Assembly (NCBI RefSeq): GCF_032118995.1
Contig: NC_092654.1
Span: 9,246,284-9,310,283 of the forward strand
Direction of reading: 5' to 3'
Origin: Asterias amurensis
Lineage: Eukaryota; Echinodermata; Asteroidea; Forcipulatida; Asteriidae
Length of the DNA: 64,000 nucleotides
In this document: piece by piece, positions 12,736-35,015 of the stretch
Position numbering within the stretch: position 1 is the first letter of the stretch
Layout of the letters: every line of letters starts with the position of its first letter
Program-made: the position numbers and the translations under genes
Notes under the pieces: generated by a model
What the model was told of the DNA's origin: nothing
The model's database searches: none
The model's input: only the letters and a program-made list of their open reading frames with translations

Positions 12736-12851
12736 TCAATAAAAAAAAAAAACCGAACAAAAATAAGAGGTGTTTCGGGCTGTTGGCCCGAACACCTAAA
12801 AAAAACCGAACAAAAATAAGAGGTGTTCCGGGCTGTTGGCCCGAACACCTA
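10455..12851 (+). repeat. Tandem unit 2 of the Helitron-like array
   Basis: It has the same start as unit 1 (offset 2324 bp) and nearly the same sequence, with small deletions such as one near 10650. It ends with a GAA tract at about 12708-12733 and two tandem copies of a terminal block of about 56 bp. Each block carries CGGGC-TGTTG-GCCCG and then AACACCTAA. Unit 3 begins immediately afterwards. Confidence 0.75.
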
Positions 12852-15190
12852 ACTAGAGATTGAGAGTTTGTGAACAAACTCAAGGTGTTCGGTTTCCGGG
12901 AGTAAAAGCCTGAATTAAAAAACAAATATTACACCTTGCTTTGTTTTCAAGATTTGTAATAAATGATTCAAATTACAAAAACTGTCAAAACCACATGATT
13001 ACGTCATCTAGTAAAAGTGTATGTTTAGTGACGTCATCGGTAATATTTGTTTTAAACCAGACCTTTGCCAGACTTGTATGGTGTGATGGTAAAGCATCAA
13101 AGGATGTTTATTTCGACCTAAAAGACAATAAACCACGCCCTTTCAAATCATTTCACAGTAACTTCCCGTTTAAACAGGTCAAAAGGTCAACGAAAGTTCA
13201 CCAACATATCCATTTCTGTCAAGTACGTAAAGCCCTTTCATATGATGTACAGATTGTCAAAATAGCTTATGTAGTTTAGGAAATATGAACTTAGGAAATA
13301 TTGACTGACGACTAAAGAAAAGACTGTAAGGGGCAGTATGTTTTAACCGCCTTGAACGAAGACTATTCTTCATGAAGCTTTTTCGCGCTCTGTTGATAAT
13401 ATTTTAAAAAAGAAGTAAACAAAAAAACGTGGATCAAAAATAATGATTTTTTAAAATAATAATTTGAATTTTTATTACTCAAGAATGGATGACGTCATCA
13501 TGACCTAACTAACACATTATTCCACTCCTAATGCATATCTAACTATATGCGAAGTTTCAAGTTCATACGAGTTTGGGAAGTGTGCTTTTGTTCGAGGACA
13601 AGGGACGAAGAGAAGAAGAAGATGAAAATCTGGATTGTTTTATTGATTTGTTTTAACCGTTTTATTGATTATGCTTTAACCATTCTGTTTTCTTTGAATG
13701 TTTTGTATTGTAACATCCATTTCTGTGCATGAGGTAGAAATAGATTAGTTTACGTAACGTCCTTTCCTACTAGAGACAGTTTGAAAGGGCTTATGTTATT
13801 CCAGAGATTTTTTTTCTTCAAAATATTTAACTCAAAATAACTTGGATAGTTGTTTTAACAAATAATCAAAACAATTGATGATTATGCTAAGTTCAAGAAG
13901 TAATAGATATCGTAATACTGACGTGAATTCCTTGGGCCCAAAACGCCCTTCGCCCGGGGGGAGTGGTCGATCGATGTAACGTCTCTATTCTTCTCGGTGT
14001 TTAACCAAAACATGGCCAGTGGTCGTCATTTTGTACTGTTGTTTTCTCACATAATTAAAAGTCCCATGAATCACTAAAGTAGGTGGCCATCTCAGCGAAA
14101 CTTCGTCTTCAATTCCACATTGACCACTAAGCCATCAGAAGGGTAACATTTGAACAATTTGACGCCGAAGATTGAGAGGAAATCATTTTCGCAGCGTTCT
14201 GCATAAATAGAGCTATACAGCTCTAAATAATAGAGCTATATAGCTCTATGCATATCACGCTATGGCACAGAGTACAATAAACTTGGCAGCATCCCACCAA
14301 ATAAATGATGCCTAATACACTACACGTGTACGACACACGTGTTACGCACAACCAATGGGGAAACTTCGTAGTTCTTTATACATGAAATTATGTATTTTCA
14401 AACTCGATTTTGAACCAGAAGACGAGATCAAAATGGGATCATGTCTGCGAGGCATTTACGGAGTTTTTAACGAACTTTCCGATGATGTGTCGATTGTAAC
14501 AACCCATCATGTAGATCAAAAGTTATGATTTTTTGAAATAATAAACTTCGAAAATTCATAACTCAAGAATTGATGACGTCATCGTGACGTAACTCAAACG
14601 GTTTCTTCTCCTGATAAATATATAACTATGTGTGAAGTTAGAAGTTCATACAGGTTTGGGAAGTGTGCTTTTGTTAGAGGGCAAGGGACGGAGATGTATT
14701 TTTGAAGAAAAATATACAATTGCAAACTTTGACCTTCCGGTACGAACGGAAGGAGGGGTCATACGATTTTGACGTTAACTTTTCAAATGTTGTCCCAGTC
14801 TTGATCTATCAGATGCGTAATTATGAATATCATAACTATAAAATTCGAAGACATATAGCGAAAAGCAAATGGTCACTTTTTGAACCTAAAAACCTTGTAA
14901 TTCGACACCTGATGACGTCATCATGACGAAACTAAAACGGTTTCATCTACTAATGAATATCTAACTATGTGTGAAGTTTGAAGTTTATGTGAGCTTAGCA
15001 AGTATGTCTTTGTTAGCGGACAAAAACCACGGAGAAGAAGACGAGAAGTAAAAAAAAAAGAAAAAAGAAAAAAAAAAAAAAAAAAAAAAAAAACCGAACA
15101 AAAACAAGAGGTCTTCGGACTCGAGTCCGAACACCTAAAAAAAAAAACCGAACAAAAACAAGAGGTCTTCGGACTCGAGTCCGAACACCT
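12852..15190 (+). repeat. Tandem unit 3 of the Helitron-like array
   Basis: It starts 2397 bp after unit 2 with the same ACTAGAGATTGAGAG end. After the shared body it continues into a more diverged part (14700-15040), an A-rich tract at 15048-15093, and two tandem copies of a terminal block. That block's hairpin differs in sequence from the one in unit 2 (CGGACTC/GAGTCCG). Confidence 0.75.
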
Positions 15191-15513
15191 AACTACATGT
15201 AGTCGTCTTCAAAGGTTTCATGTGTGTTACCGCGGGCGTATAACGACCAGCGCTAATCGGCAGAAACATCTGTGGGCGCATTTCCTAACGAGCGAAGTAT
15301 AAAGAACTAGCTACCCAGTACGCCACAGAAAAATACACAGATTGCATTGCGCTCATGTGTCCTTCTCAACCAACGACATAAGGCAAGGATGATTTTAGCT
15401 ATAAATAACGACATTTCAATGATTTTGGCAAACAAAAATGCAAAAGTAATTACCTCTTTGTAGTATTCTTATTAAACAAACACAAAATCAGTCGAATAAT
15501 TACGGCTCTCTCA
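15191..15513 (+). repeat. Right half of the split duplicated segment
   Basis: It matches 2073-2377, starting ACTACATGTAGTCGTC and ending at ACGGCTCTCTCAA, after which the two copies diverge. It carries the right flank of the 9.9-kb insertion. Confidence 0.85.
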
Positions 15514-16827
15514 ATCAACTAACCAAAAATGTCCTACGCGAAATAATTGTATAAAAGTATAAAAAATAAAATAACATAAAAACATTTTATATTCCCCTCT
15601 TTCAGTTTGTGTCTAATTGTGTCTACCGTTCAAATGCATATCCCCCGCTAGGAAAAGCGTTTGCAAACATTCTCAATTCGTTTTCAACGGCCAGAGACCA
15701 CCGACATTCTTTTCATGATAAAACAATCAACACCACATATTTCATAATTTTCCCGATCGATTTTTTTCAAATCATCTGTCCAATTTTTTAACAATAACAC
15801 TTACACTTCATGGTGTATTGACATTTTTAAAGTTTTGGTTTTACGTTGCGAGAGACAGTCCGCCATTAACAGTGCTTATGCATGCACGACATTGGAGCAA
15901 CGTCATATGTTTTCACACCTTTCATTGGTTGGTATTTTATTGAATATTCAGAAGCTAGTATGGCGTGCAGAATAAATCAAAACCTTTATTAAATTACTAC
16001 TTAACAAATTTAATTACATTTTTGTCCTAAGGCATTTATGCTACTATATTAGAATCCAGAGATATCACAAGGCATGAAAGTAAAACACCCCCACCTCCTT
16101 GAAGCACACACACTTCATAACAATCCGTTTTCCCCCATTTCAGACCAGTAATGTTTGGTTTCAGGAGATAAGAAACCAATCTATTATATTTTCTCTTGAA
16201 TGTAGACTTAATATTTATTACGCTTATCGGAATTTATTACAGTATGCAGTTAATCCATTTGGCGTTTTCACTTAAAATATTTAATTTTTTTCCCCATACT
16301 GGCACACCATGGAATCCCAAATAGTAACCACCTCGCGTGATCCATCTAGTGACTAAAGCAGAATGAAACTCAATCTAGCAGATAGTAATTTTGTTTTGAA
16401 CTTTCGAGGTTGGATGATGTTTCTTTGACTCATTTGAATGTTGGCATAATAATGCACTAGTGATTTGTACCAAAAATCAAAAAGCATAACCAACGACAGG
16501 AAACTTTATTCTCAGCATGATTAAGCCTCATGAAAATACAGACTGTGAGTAAACTGCATAGCTTCTGTCACCGGTGCAGCTTGCACAATCTCGCGGTAAA
16601 CGGGAATCAAAGTCGGGGTTCGAAAACATATGAGGGTCGATAACGTATGACGCTACGATACGTTCGTTTGAACTATGGTGATATGGTGACCTAATTTATG
16701 GAACTGGGTCCAAATCCCCTTGTTATTAGACCAATAATGTCTTTTGGTTTATTCATTTACTCTATCCATTAGATGTTTATTCTCTTTTTTAAACGGTGTT
16801 AATACAATACAATGCCAAACGTCTATT
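15514..16827. other. AT-rich intergenic stretch, nothing recognised
   Basis: No exon, RNA gene or known repeat could be identified in either strand. Short open frames here lack any domain or splice support. Confidence 0.5.
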
Positions 16828-17064
16828 TACACTCTCAAAAATTACGGGTCACACTTCACCCGGATTTCAAAGATTCCTCATCCCTTTCTGATTCAGTTGA
16901 CCCAGAATCTTTCAGTGATCCGTAATGTTGTTAAAAACTGTACTTTGGACTATAATAATTCCGAGTCACTTTGACACGGACTCCGGATCAAACTGACCCA
17001 CAAATGCCGGATCAGCACTTTGAACCGTAATCCGAGTCACTACTCCGTCAGGTTTTAGAGTGTA
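16828..17064. repeat. Putative miniature element with TACACTCT ends
   Basis: The left end TACACTCTCAAAA pairs with the right end TTTTAGAGTGTA. Inside are several CGGGTCACAC / TCCGAGTCACT-like motifs in both orientations. It has no coding capacity. A single copy was seen in the window. Confidence 0.5.
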
Positions 17065-17229
17065 TTATGACCCTATTGTTATTATCTTTCTTGTAAATGA
17101 ATCGAACAGGGCCTTAACAGTTCCTTGCACTGTAACCTGTTGTCCTGAAGAAATATGTGAAGAACAAATCTTCAAGAAATCACAGTTTAAAGATGTGGAA
17201 GTAAAACAATTCCTTCTTTCTTTTTGTTT

Positions 17230-17303
17230 CGTAATGTAAAGCGCATTGATACGGTTTATTGTGAAATGCGCTATAGAAGAATTTGTTATTATTATTATTA
17301 TTT
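17230..17303 (+). repeat. Non-LTR retroelement 3' tail
   Basis: The pattern AAGCGCATTGATACGG, GCGCTATAGAAGAA and a terminal (TTA)n run matches the usual 3' ends of LINE/SINE-type elements in marine invertebrates. Only the end is recognisable. The related tail at 26755-26815 supports the reading. Confidence 0.55.
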
Positions 17304-17869
17304 CGTCCCAAAAATCCTTAAAAAAAACAAAAAAGTGCGATCTAAAAAATGTAAATACATGTCAGGTGATTAAAATTAACATTGTTCATTAGACTTGTTA
17401 CAACTGTATACATGTAAATACATAAGCTGACTAAGTACGATTGGAATTCATTTATAAAAAAGTACAACTTGTAAATGAAACGAGGAAAAATAAACTATTG
17501 TTAATAAACTACCAGGCATACAGTAAGTTTAAGAGTTTTCGGATATGTCACTAAAAAGATGCTCTGCAAAAAGAGAACAAGGCTAAGTTGGCCATTCAAT
17601 TTATTCAATGTTTAAAAAGAAATCTAAATTGTTTTGACCCCGGCCAAATTTAAATGTTTTAATATTGAATGGCTTGTCATAAAACGATCCATACACTTTT
17701 TTTTTTCTTTTTTTTATAGACCCAAGGTCTCAACATCACTCGGTAGTTTTCAATGGCTTTTCAATGGCTTTTCCTGGTTTGAACAAATGACTTGTTGTTA
17801 AGTCAGGAATGGTGACAATCTTGCCAGCTTGGCCAGCTGTGTATGTTGTTCACTTCTTTTTATCGTTTG
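17304..17869. other. Intergenic stretch, nothing recognised
   Basis: AT-rich, with no exon or RNA gene seen. A duplicated TTTTCAATGGCTTTTC phrase at 17746-17773 is the only local repeat. Confidence 0.45.
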
Positions 17870-18252
17870 TTAAAGACAGTAGATACTATTGGTAATTGTC
17901 AAAGACTAGTCTTTTCACTTGGTGTATCTCAACATATACATAAAATAACAAACCTGTAAAAACTTGAGCTCAAATCGGTCGTCGAAGTTGCGAGATATAA
18001 TGAAAGAAAAAATACCCTCGTCACACGAAGTTGTGTGCTTTCAGATGCTTGATTTCGAGACCTCAAGTTCTAATGAGGTCTCGAAATCAAATTCGTAGAA
18101 AATTACTTCTTTTTCGAAAACTATGCTACTTCAGAGGGAGCAATTATTCACCGTGTTTTATACTATCAATCTCTCCCCATTACTCGTTACCAAACATGGT
18201 TTTATGCTAATAATTATTTTGAGTAATTACCAATAGTGTCCACTGCCTTTAA
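17870..18252 (+). repeat. Main TTAA-ended miniature element, near complete
   Basis: It runs from TTAAAGACAGTAGATAC to GTGTCCACTGCCTTTAA and has the first-type internal hairpin (GATTTCGAGACCTCA arm, 18052-18090). Confidence 0.85.
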
Positions 18253-18724
18253 AACTCTAAAGTATTTTATTATAAAAACTTATTAATTACAATTTTTCTA
18301 CTAACCCACCCACCACCCATTTTAAAAATCTTTTTTGTTTGTTTTTTACGTTGACTTTTTATTGGTACCTTGGTGGATATAACAGCCCGAATTATTAGAA
18401 ACAATTTCAATGCAAGAGCTTCTAATTGCTCCCGATGTTTTAATCAATGTATAATTTTAATATGAACACTATAGGCTACTAGGCAATATTTTGTTTACAT
18501 AATTACGTCTTTTAAACCTAATATTCCTTATTAATATTTTTATCTGTCTGTGTATCGTTATACAATGTTTAGTGTTTTTGTCTGTTCTGTTAAATCAAGG
18601 CCAGTTTTAATTTCCCCATCTATTTCATCATGGGCTGAAACCGCTTCACTGTGGCCTTTTCATTTATTCACCAGAAAAAAACCCAACTTTTATTTACATG
18701 GATGTCTAAAAATGTTTACACCGT
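18253..18724. other. Intergenic stretch, nothing recognised
   Basis: No exon or repeat was identified on either strand. Confidence 0.4.
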
Positions 18725-18850
18725 GGCAGGAGATTCTGTCACCGGAGATTATGTACTATGTGCCCCTGCCCCCCTACGGCGAACTGTGAACAAACTTCTT
18801 CTAGTATAGCGCCCTCTTTTGAATCATCCTCCTTAATAAGCACATGTTTA
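18725..18850 (+). repeat. Short dispersed repeat, first copy
   Basis: The blocks GGCAGGAGATTCTGT, GATTATGT, ACAAACTTCTTCT and TAGCGCCCTCTTTTGAA recur in the same order at 19292-19420. A weaker relative lies near 35455-35550. It has no coding signature. Confidence 0.55.
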
Positions 18851-19020
18851 CTATTTTCTAGACTGGGCCCCAGTCTTTATCCGCGGATGAAGACAGGTCC
18901 CTGCCACTATCCAGTGATTCCATTGGATACAATCATAGCATTGGATAAACGTGCAGTGACATACGATGCCCAAACAGTCACTGCTGTCACAACCGCAATA
19001 GAATTTGACAGCGTATCTCT

Positions 19021-19171
19021 AGGGTGCGTTCGATTAGCTTCCCTGGGTCGACTCGGTGTGTGGCGGGGTTTTTTCCCAGGACGAACGTGGGTAATTATCT
19101 GCACACGTTCGTCCTGGGAAAAAAACGTCACACACCGGGGTCGACCCGGGGAAGCTAATCGAACGCACCCT
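19021..19171. repeat. Near-perfect palindromic element, GGGTGCGTTCGATTAGC ends
   Basis: The two arms are almost complete inverted copies around a short AATTATCTG centre. The ends are AGGGTGCGTTCGATTAGCTT and its complement. A longer, more diverged relative lies at 55100-55344. Confidence 0.8.
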
Positions 19172-19291
19172 ATGTAAAATGACTGAGGTCAGAGGTGAAA
19201 ATACACGCCGGTTTAGAGGCAGGTCTCTGGCGTTAGATGTTGAGGCTAACTATTTTCCAAATAGGGGAAAGTATCTCCAGCGTTACCAGCA

Positions 19292-19420
19292 GTAAGGCAG
19301 GAGATTCTGTTCCCCGAAGATTATGTTCCCAAATGCGGCAAACAATGTGTACAAACTTCTTCTGATAGCGCCCTCTTTTGAACCATCCTCCTCCTCCAAC
19401 CCATGTCAATTTTCCATATT
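19292..19420 (+). repeat. Short dispersed repeat, second copy
   Basis: It shares the block order described for 18725-18850 (GGCAGGAGATTCTGT to TAGCGCCCTCTTTTGAA). It lies just downstream of the lectin gene stop. Confidence 0.55.
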
Positions 19421-19514
19421 GGGGACAGATTTCCCTGTAGGACACCGGTCTTTTGTCTCTCTCGTTGACTACAGATTGTTCAATGTTCCCGCTGTATTAA
19501 TATTGCTCACTAGT

Positions 19515-30835
<11,321 letters not shown>

Positions 30836-31749
30836 TTCCGCTGTGCCTTGTGATCAAACTGTCAGCTGATGGTGGGGAAAAACTGACAATATCCCGGTGT
30901 ATGTCCGACTCCGTCAGCGGCAAGATCACTTTTAACCTACCATAATTTACGGTACACGGTGTAGGCTTCAGATCGAACCAACAAGCTTTACGCCACATTT
31001 ATTTCTAGAGAACAAAATACTTCTCGTTCTGTCATTTGAATACTAATTAAGTTTCAAAGCCATTTGAACCCGCTGGGCCGGAATAACAAAAAAGAACCAA
31101 CAATATACAGCGATCGTTAAATGTAAAATTTAATTAATTTAATTTAATTAGAAAGTAAAAACAACTCCGATGTGAGGCAAATTGAAAAAAACTCTGAAAT
31201 TATACCGCATTCCGTGGAAGCTGGACTATAAATAAATCGATTATGGTTGAATTGTGTATGATTATATCTGGTAAACATATGCCGTCTGGCGTCGTTGGAA
31301 CATGGTGGACGTATGTTTTACCAAACTCGCCTTGCCCAGGGGCAGGGAAGGAAACAGTGGAGACATTTATCATAAATGATTTATTTTATTCCTTCATTAA
31401 TTCATCTATTTTATCAATCCATTTCAGTTGCAAAAATCACGCGTATACTATTCTGTCGTTTAAAGGGGGGAAATACTACCAGATTGATACGAAAAAGGCT
31501 AAACAAATAGCTGTATTTAAAAATGTTTAACAAGATGTAAGTTACAGCTATAGACTAACAAAAAATACATTAAAGAACAAAACAAGAATGTTGCAATTGC
31601 AAAGCCAAGTTTGCAATACCATAAATATGAGATTCCAGCGAGCGCCCCCCCCCCCGCTCCCGAAAAGTGATTTCCGCCCTTGTCTCGACTTCCCTATGAC
31701 TTAGTTCTCAAACTTTCATCAATTCTGGTGACTCACTTATCGAACCGGA
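30836..31749. other. Region upstream of the lectin gene, nothing further recognised
   Basis: It presumably holds the lectin promoter and 5' UTR. AT-rich, with a TTAATTTAATTTAATTAG run near 31131 and a C-rich tract near 31646-31655. The 95-codon plus-strand frame at 31243-31530 has no recognisable domain. Confidence 0.4.
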
Positions 31750-33190
31750 TGGCTTAGACTCCACATTGATGAGTCGGACTCGACACATATGACTTGCACT
31801 CGATGCTGACACTATGGACTCGACACTGACGACTCGCACTCAACACTGATGACTCGGACTCAACACTGCCAACTCACTTGACACTGATGATTCGGACTCA
31901 ACAATGACAACTCAGCCTCGACACCCATGACTGGCACTCGACACTGATGACTCAGACTCAACACTGACAACTCAGACTCAACACCCCTGACTCGCACTCG
32001 ACACTGATGATTCGGACTCAACACTGACAACTCAGCCTCGACACCCATGACTCACACTCGACACTGATGATTTAGACTCAACACTGACAACTCAGACGAA
32101 CACCCCTGACTCGCACTCGACACTGATGATTCGGACTCAACACTGATAACTCAGACTCGACACCCATGACTCACACTCGACACTGATGATTCGGACTCAA
32201 CACTGACAACTCAGACTCAACACCCCTGACTCGCACTCGACACTGATGATTCGGATTCAACACTGATAACTCAGACTCGACACCCATGACTCACACTCGA
32301 CACTGATGATTCAGACTCAACACTGACAACTCAGCCTCGACACCCATGACTGGCACTCGACACTGATGATTTGGACTCAACACTGACAACTCAGACTCAA
32401 CACCCCTGACTCGCACCCGACACTGATGATTCGGACTCAACACTGACAACTCAGCCTCGACACCCATGACTTCGCACTCGACACTGATGACTTAGACTCA
32501 ATTCTAATGACCCAGACTCGACACTGATGACTCGCACTCAACACTGATGACTCGGACTGGACACCGACAACTCGCACTAAACACCCATGACTCAAACTCG
32601 ACACTGACAACTCAGACTCAACACCCCTGACTCGCACTCGACACTGATGATTCGGACTCAACACTGACAACTCAGCCTCGACACCCATGATTTGCACTCG
32701 GCACTGATGATTCGGACTCAACACTGACAACTCAGCCTCGACACCCATGACTTCGCACTCGACACTGATGACTCAGACTCGATTCTAATGACTCAAACTC
32801 GACACTGACAACTCAGACTCGCCACCCATGACTCGACCTCGACACTGTTAACCCAGACTAAAAACTGACGACTCAGCCACAAAACAGGGCCCAGTTTCAT
32901 GGCTCTGCTTACTGCCGAATTCTGCGCTTACGATCACGATTCGGCCACTTACATGCAAGCACCAAATTTCTGCGCTAGGCTTGTAAGCGTGGAATGCATA
33001 GTAACGTGGAGTGCGCACGCGCAGAAGCCGCTAACCCGTGAAATATGCTTATACGTAAGCACAGAATTCCCTGCTTCTGTAAGCGCCGATTCTGTACTTA
33101 CGGTAAGCAGAGCCATAAAACTGGGCCTTGATGATTCAAACTCAAAACTGATGATTCGAACTCGAAACTGGTGACTCAAACTCAGACTCG
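31750..33190. repeat. Minisatellite, 20-bp unit with 60-bp higher-order repeat
   Basis: The basic unit is ACTCGACACTGATGACTCGC-like. In 31860-32760 three variants (CACTGATGATTCGGACTCAA, CACTGACAACTCAGCCTCGA and CACCCATGACTCGCACTCGA types) alternate to form a 60-bp unit. Because 60 is divisible by three, the minus strand stays open for long runs with a 20-residue period; I see no other sign of coding. The array resumes at 33129 after an inserted palindromic element. Confidence 0.92.
32887..33127. repeat. GGGCCC-ended palindromic element inside the minisatellite
   Basis: The ends GGGCCCAGTTTCATGGCTCT and GAGCCATAAAACTGGGCC are inverted. Minisatellite units continue on both sides, so it inserted into the array. 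Confidence 0.85.
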
Positions 33191-33671
33191 GGCATGCAGC
33201 TACTTTGTATTTGAAATAATTAAACAAAGACATACAACACCTTCATAATAACTTACAAGTTTACATGAACAGTTGAACCCAAAACACAACACACGTGACG
33301 GATGTGGATAGATCCGTTTATTATACTTAGGCCCTTTTTCAGGCTAGCTTGGCCTGCGGTTGTTTTTGGCAATTATTGCGCGTGCTATGCGTACGCACTT
33401 AGGGCTTCACGAACGGAGCCTGAACCCGAATCCAAAGCCGAAGCCGTGGTTTCGAAAAGGTTTATAATATGGAGTGCCATCACCACACTTTCCTGGGTAT
33501 CAACATAAAAAACTTACTACACGTGATTTAAACTCTGAATATTTATCTTGCAAAGGCAACTTTAGGTTGACTTGTAGATTTATAGGCTAACAGGTTTTTT
33601 TTAGCATGACGCCACTTCCATATTTTAATACGCAAAGTGATATCGGTACTGCCTGTAGTGAATTGTATGTA
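33191..33671. other. Intergenic stretch, nothing recognised
   Basis: No exon, RNA gene or repeat family was recognised on either strand. Confidence 0.4.
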
Positions 33672-33993
33672 ACATAAGTAGCTTCCAATTGCTTATTACA
33701 GCTATACAATAATTCAAACATAAGTAGCTGTCAATTGCTTATTACAGCTATACAATAATTCAAACATAAGTAGCTTTCAATTGCTTATTACAGCTATACA
33801 ATAATTCAAACATAAGTAGCTGTCAATTGCTTATTACAGCTATACAATAATTCAAACATAAGTAGCTGTCATTTGCTTATTACAGCTATACAATAATTCA
33901 AACATAAGTAGCTTTCAATTGCTTATTACAGCTATACAATAATTCAAATATTAGTAGCTTTCAATTGCTTATTGCAGCTATACAATAAATCAT
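33672..33993 (+). repeat. 46-bp tandem repeat, about seven copies
   Basis: The unit contains CATAAGTAGCT, TCAATTGCTTATTACAGC and TATACAATAATTCAAA. Copies differ by only one or a few bases; the last is degraded. Confidence 0.95.
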
Positions 33994-34344
33994 CCCATTA
34001 GTTTCGTGAATGCGCCACTTAGAGTAAATTGTATAATGTAGATCACCGGAGCTTAGCTCGGCAAACACAAATTTATGATGATGTATAAACAACTGCTTTT
34101 AATTTATGGACCCGTAGGAAGATATAACTCCTCTTCAATTAAGTAGAGTACCCCCAAACTAAATAATTTTTACACAATTGAAGAAGAAGCTATAGGCATA
34201 TTGTAGGAAATAAAAATAATTATGTTAGGCCTACTGTAATGGGAAAAGGCAGCAGGTTAGTTTCATTTAAAAGCGACTGGACTACGTGACGTAAACAATT
34301 GCTACATTTCACAGAATAAATAAAATCCTTTCACTCTATATGCC

Positions 34345-34665
34345 TCTCTTAATACTTATGCATGACGTCATAATTCTTACCCAAAATGAGGCTATGGGCG
34401 CACCTTCCCCATCACTTGCAGTGGCTGCGCCCATCGCCTCGTTTTGAGTTAGTATTGTGACGTACCTCATGCATAAATATTAAGAGAGGCGTATGGGCTG
34501 CGCCCATCGCCTCGTTTTGGATTAGCATTGTGACGTACCTCATACATAAATATTAAGAAAGGCGTATGGGCGCACGTCCCCCATCACTTGCAGTGCCTGC
34601 GCCCATCGCCTCGTTTTGGATTAGCATTGTGACGTACCTCATGCATAAATATTAAGAAAGGCGTA
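34345..34665. repeat. Tandem and inverted repeat block
   Basis: GCGCCCATCGCCTCGTTTTG then TTGTGACGTACCTCATGCAT then AAATATTAAGA occurs three times (near 34427, 34502, 34602). An inverted relative with CTTAATACTTATGCATGACG lies at 34349-34395, so the block can fold on itself. Confidence 0.8.
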
Positions 34666-34881
34666 TTGGTTGGCAAACGCCATAGAGTTGTGCACTTAGC
34701 AGACGCGCAATCGCGTCTGTGTCACGCAGCCATTAGCCGTGTACAAAACAGCGCGACATTCCCTCATTTTGCCAACCAAAATTTAAGTGCGCACGCGCTA
34801 TTAGAAATTAACATAATATTTCATTATCACGATGTGGCCATCAGGGGTGGCCATCTTGATTTTACTCCATTCAACCAAACT

Positions 34882-35015
34882 GAGGCCGTGTCCGAAACGG
34901 CGACTTCGGCTACAGCTACGGCTAGATCGCGCGCGTCTGCCTATATTCTTCAACACTGGTAGACGCGCTGATCTAGACGTAGCTGTAGCCGAAGTCGTCG
35001 TTTCGGACACGGCCT
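34882..35015. repeat. Palindromic element with GAGGCCGTGTCCGAAACG ends
   Basis: The left arm GAGGCCGTGTCCGAAACGGC and the right arm GTCGTCGTTTCGGACACGGC are inverted, and the GCTACAGCTACG part also pairs. Length is about 134 bp. Confidence 0.8.

Larger units (their letters stand above)
5296..15190 (+). mobile_element. 9.9-kb Helitron-like (Helentron/HLE2-type) non-autonomous insertion
   Basis: The borders are fixed by comparison with the empty site at 2073-2077; AACTA flanks both ends (5291-5295, 15191-15195). Just inside the left end is a hairpin GTGTTTGT/ACAAACAC (5303-5322) followed by AAGGTGTTCGG. Just inside the right end is a CGGACTC/GAGTCCG hairpin followed by AACACCT. The outer arms AGGTGTTCGG and CCGAACACCT are short subterminal inverted repeats. 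Subterminal inverted repeats, an end hairpin, internal tandem repeats and microsatellite tracts are features described for Helentron-type rolling-circle elements. No Rep/helicase frame is present, so it cannot be autonomous. Whether AACTA is a true target duplication or part of the ends cannot be decided, because six border placements fit equally well. Confidence 0.65.

Noticed and set aside
8221-13279. 112-codon frame conserved in array units 1 and 3
   Set aside because: Conservation follows from recent duplication of the whole unit. There is no ATG at the start, unit 2 is disrupted and no domain is seen.
31243-31530. 95-codon plus-strand frame
   Set aside because: It has no domain, no neighbouring exon and AT-rich composition like the intergenic DNA around it.
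31860-32748. Minus-strand frames with a 20-residue repeat
   Set aside because: The 60-bp period of the minisatellite keeps the frame open. There is no signal peptide, start context or splice support.
33660-33993. CRISPR-like array
   Set aside because: The 46-bp units are adjacent tandem repeats with no unique spacers, in animal DNA.
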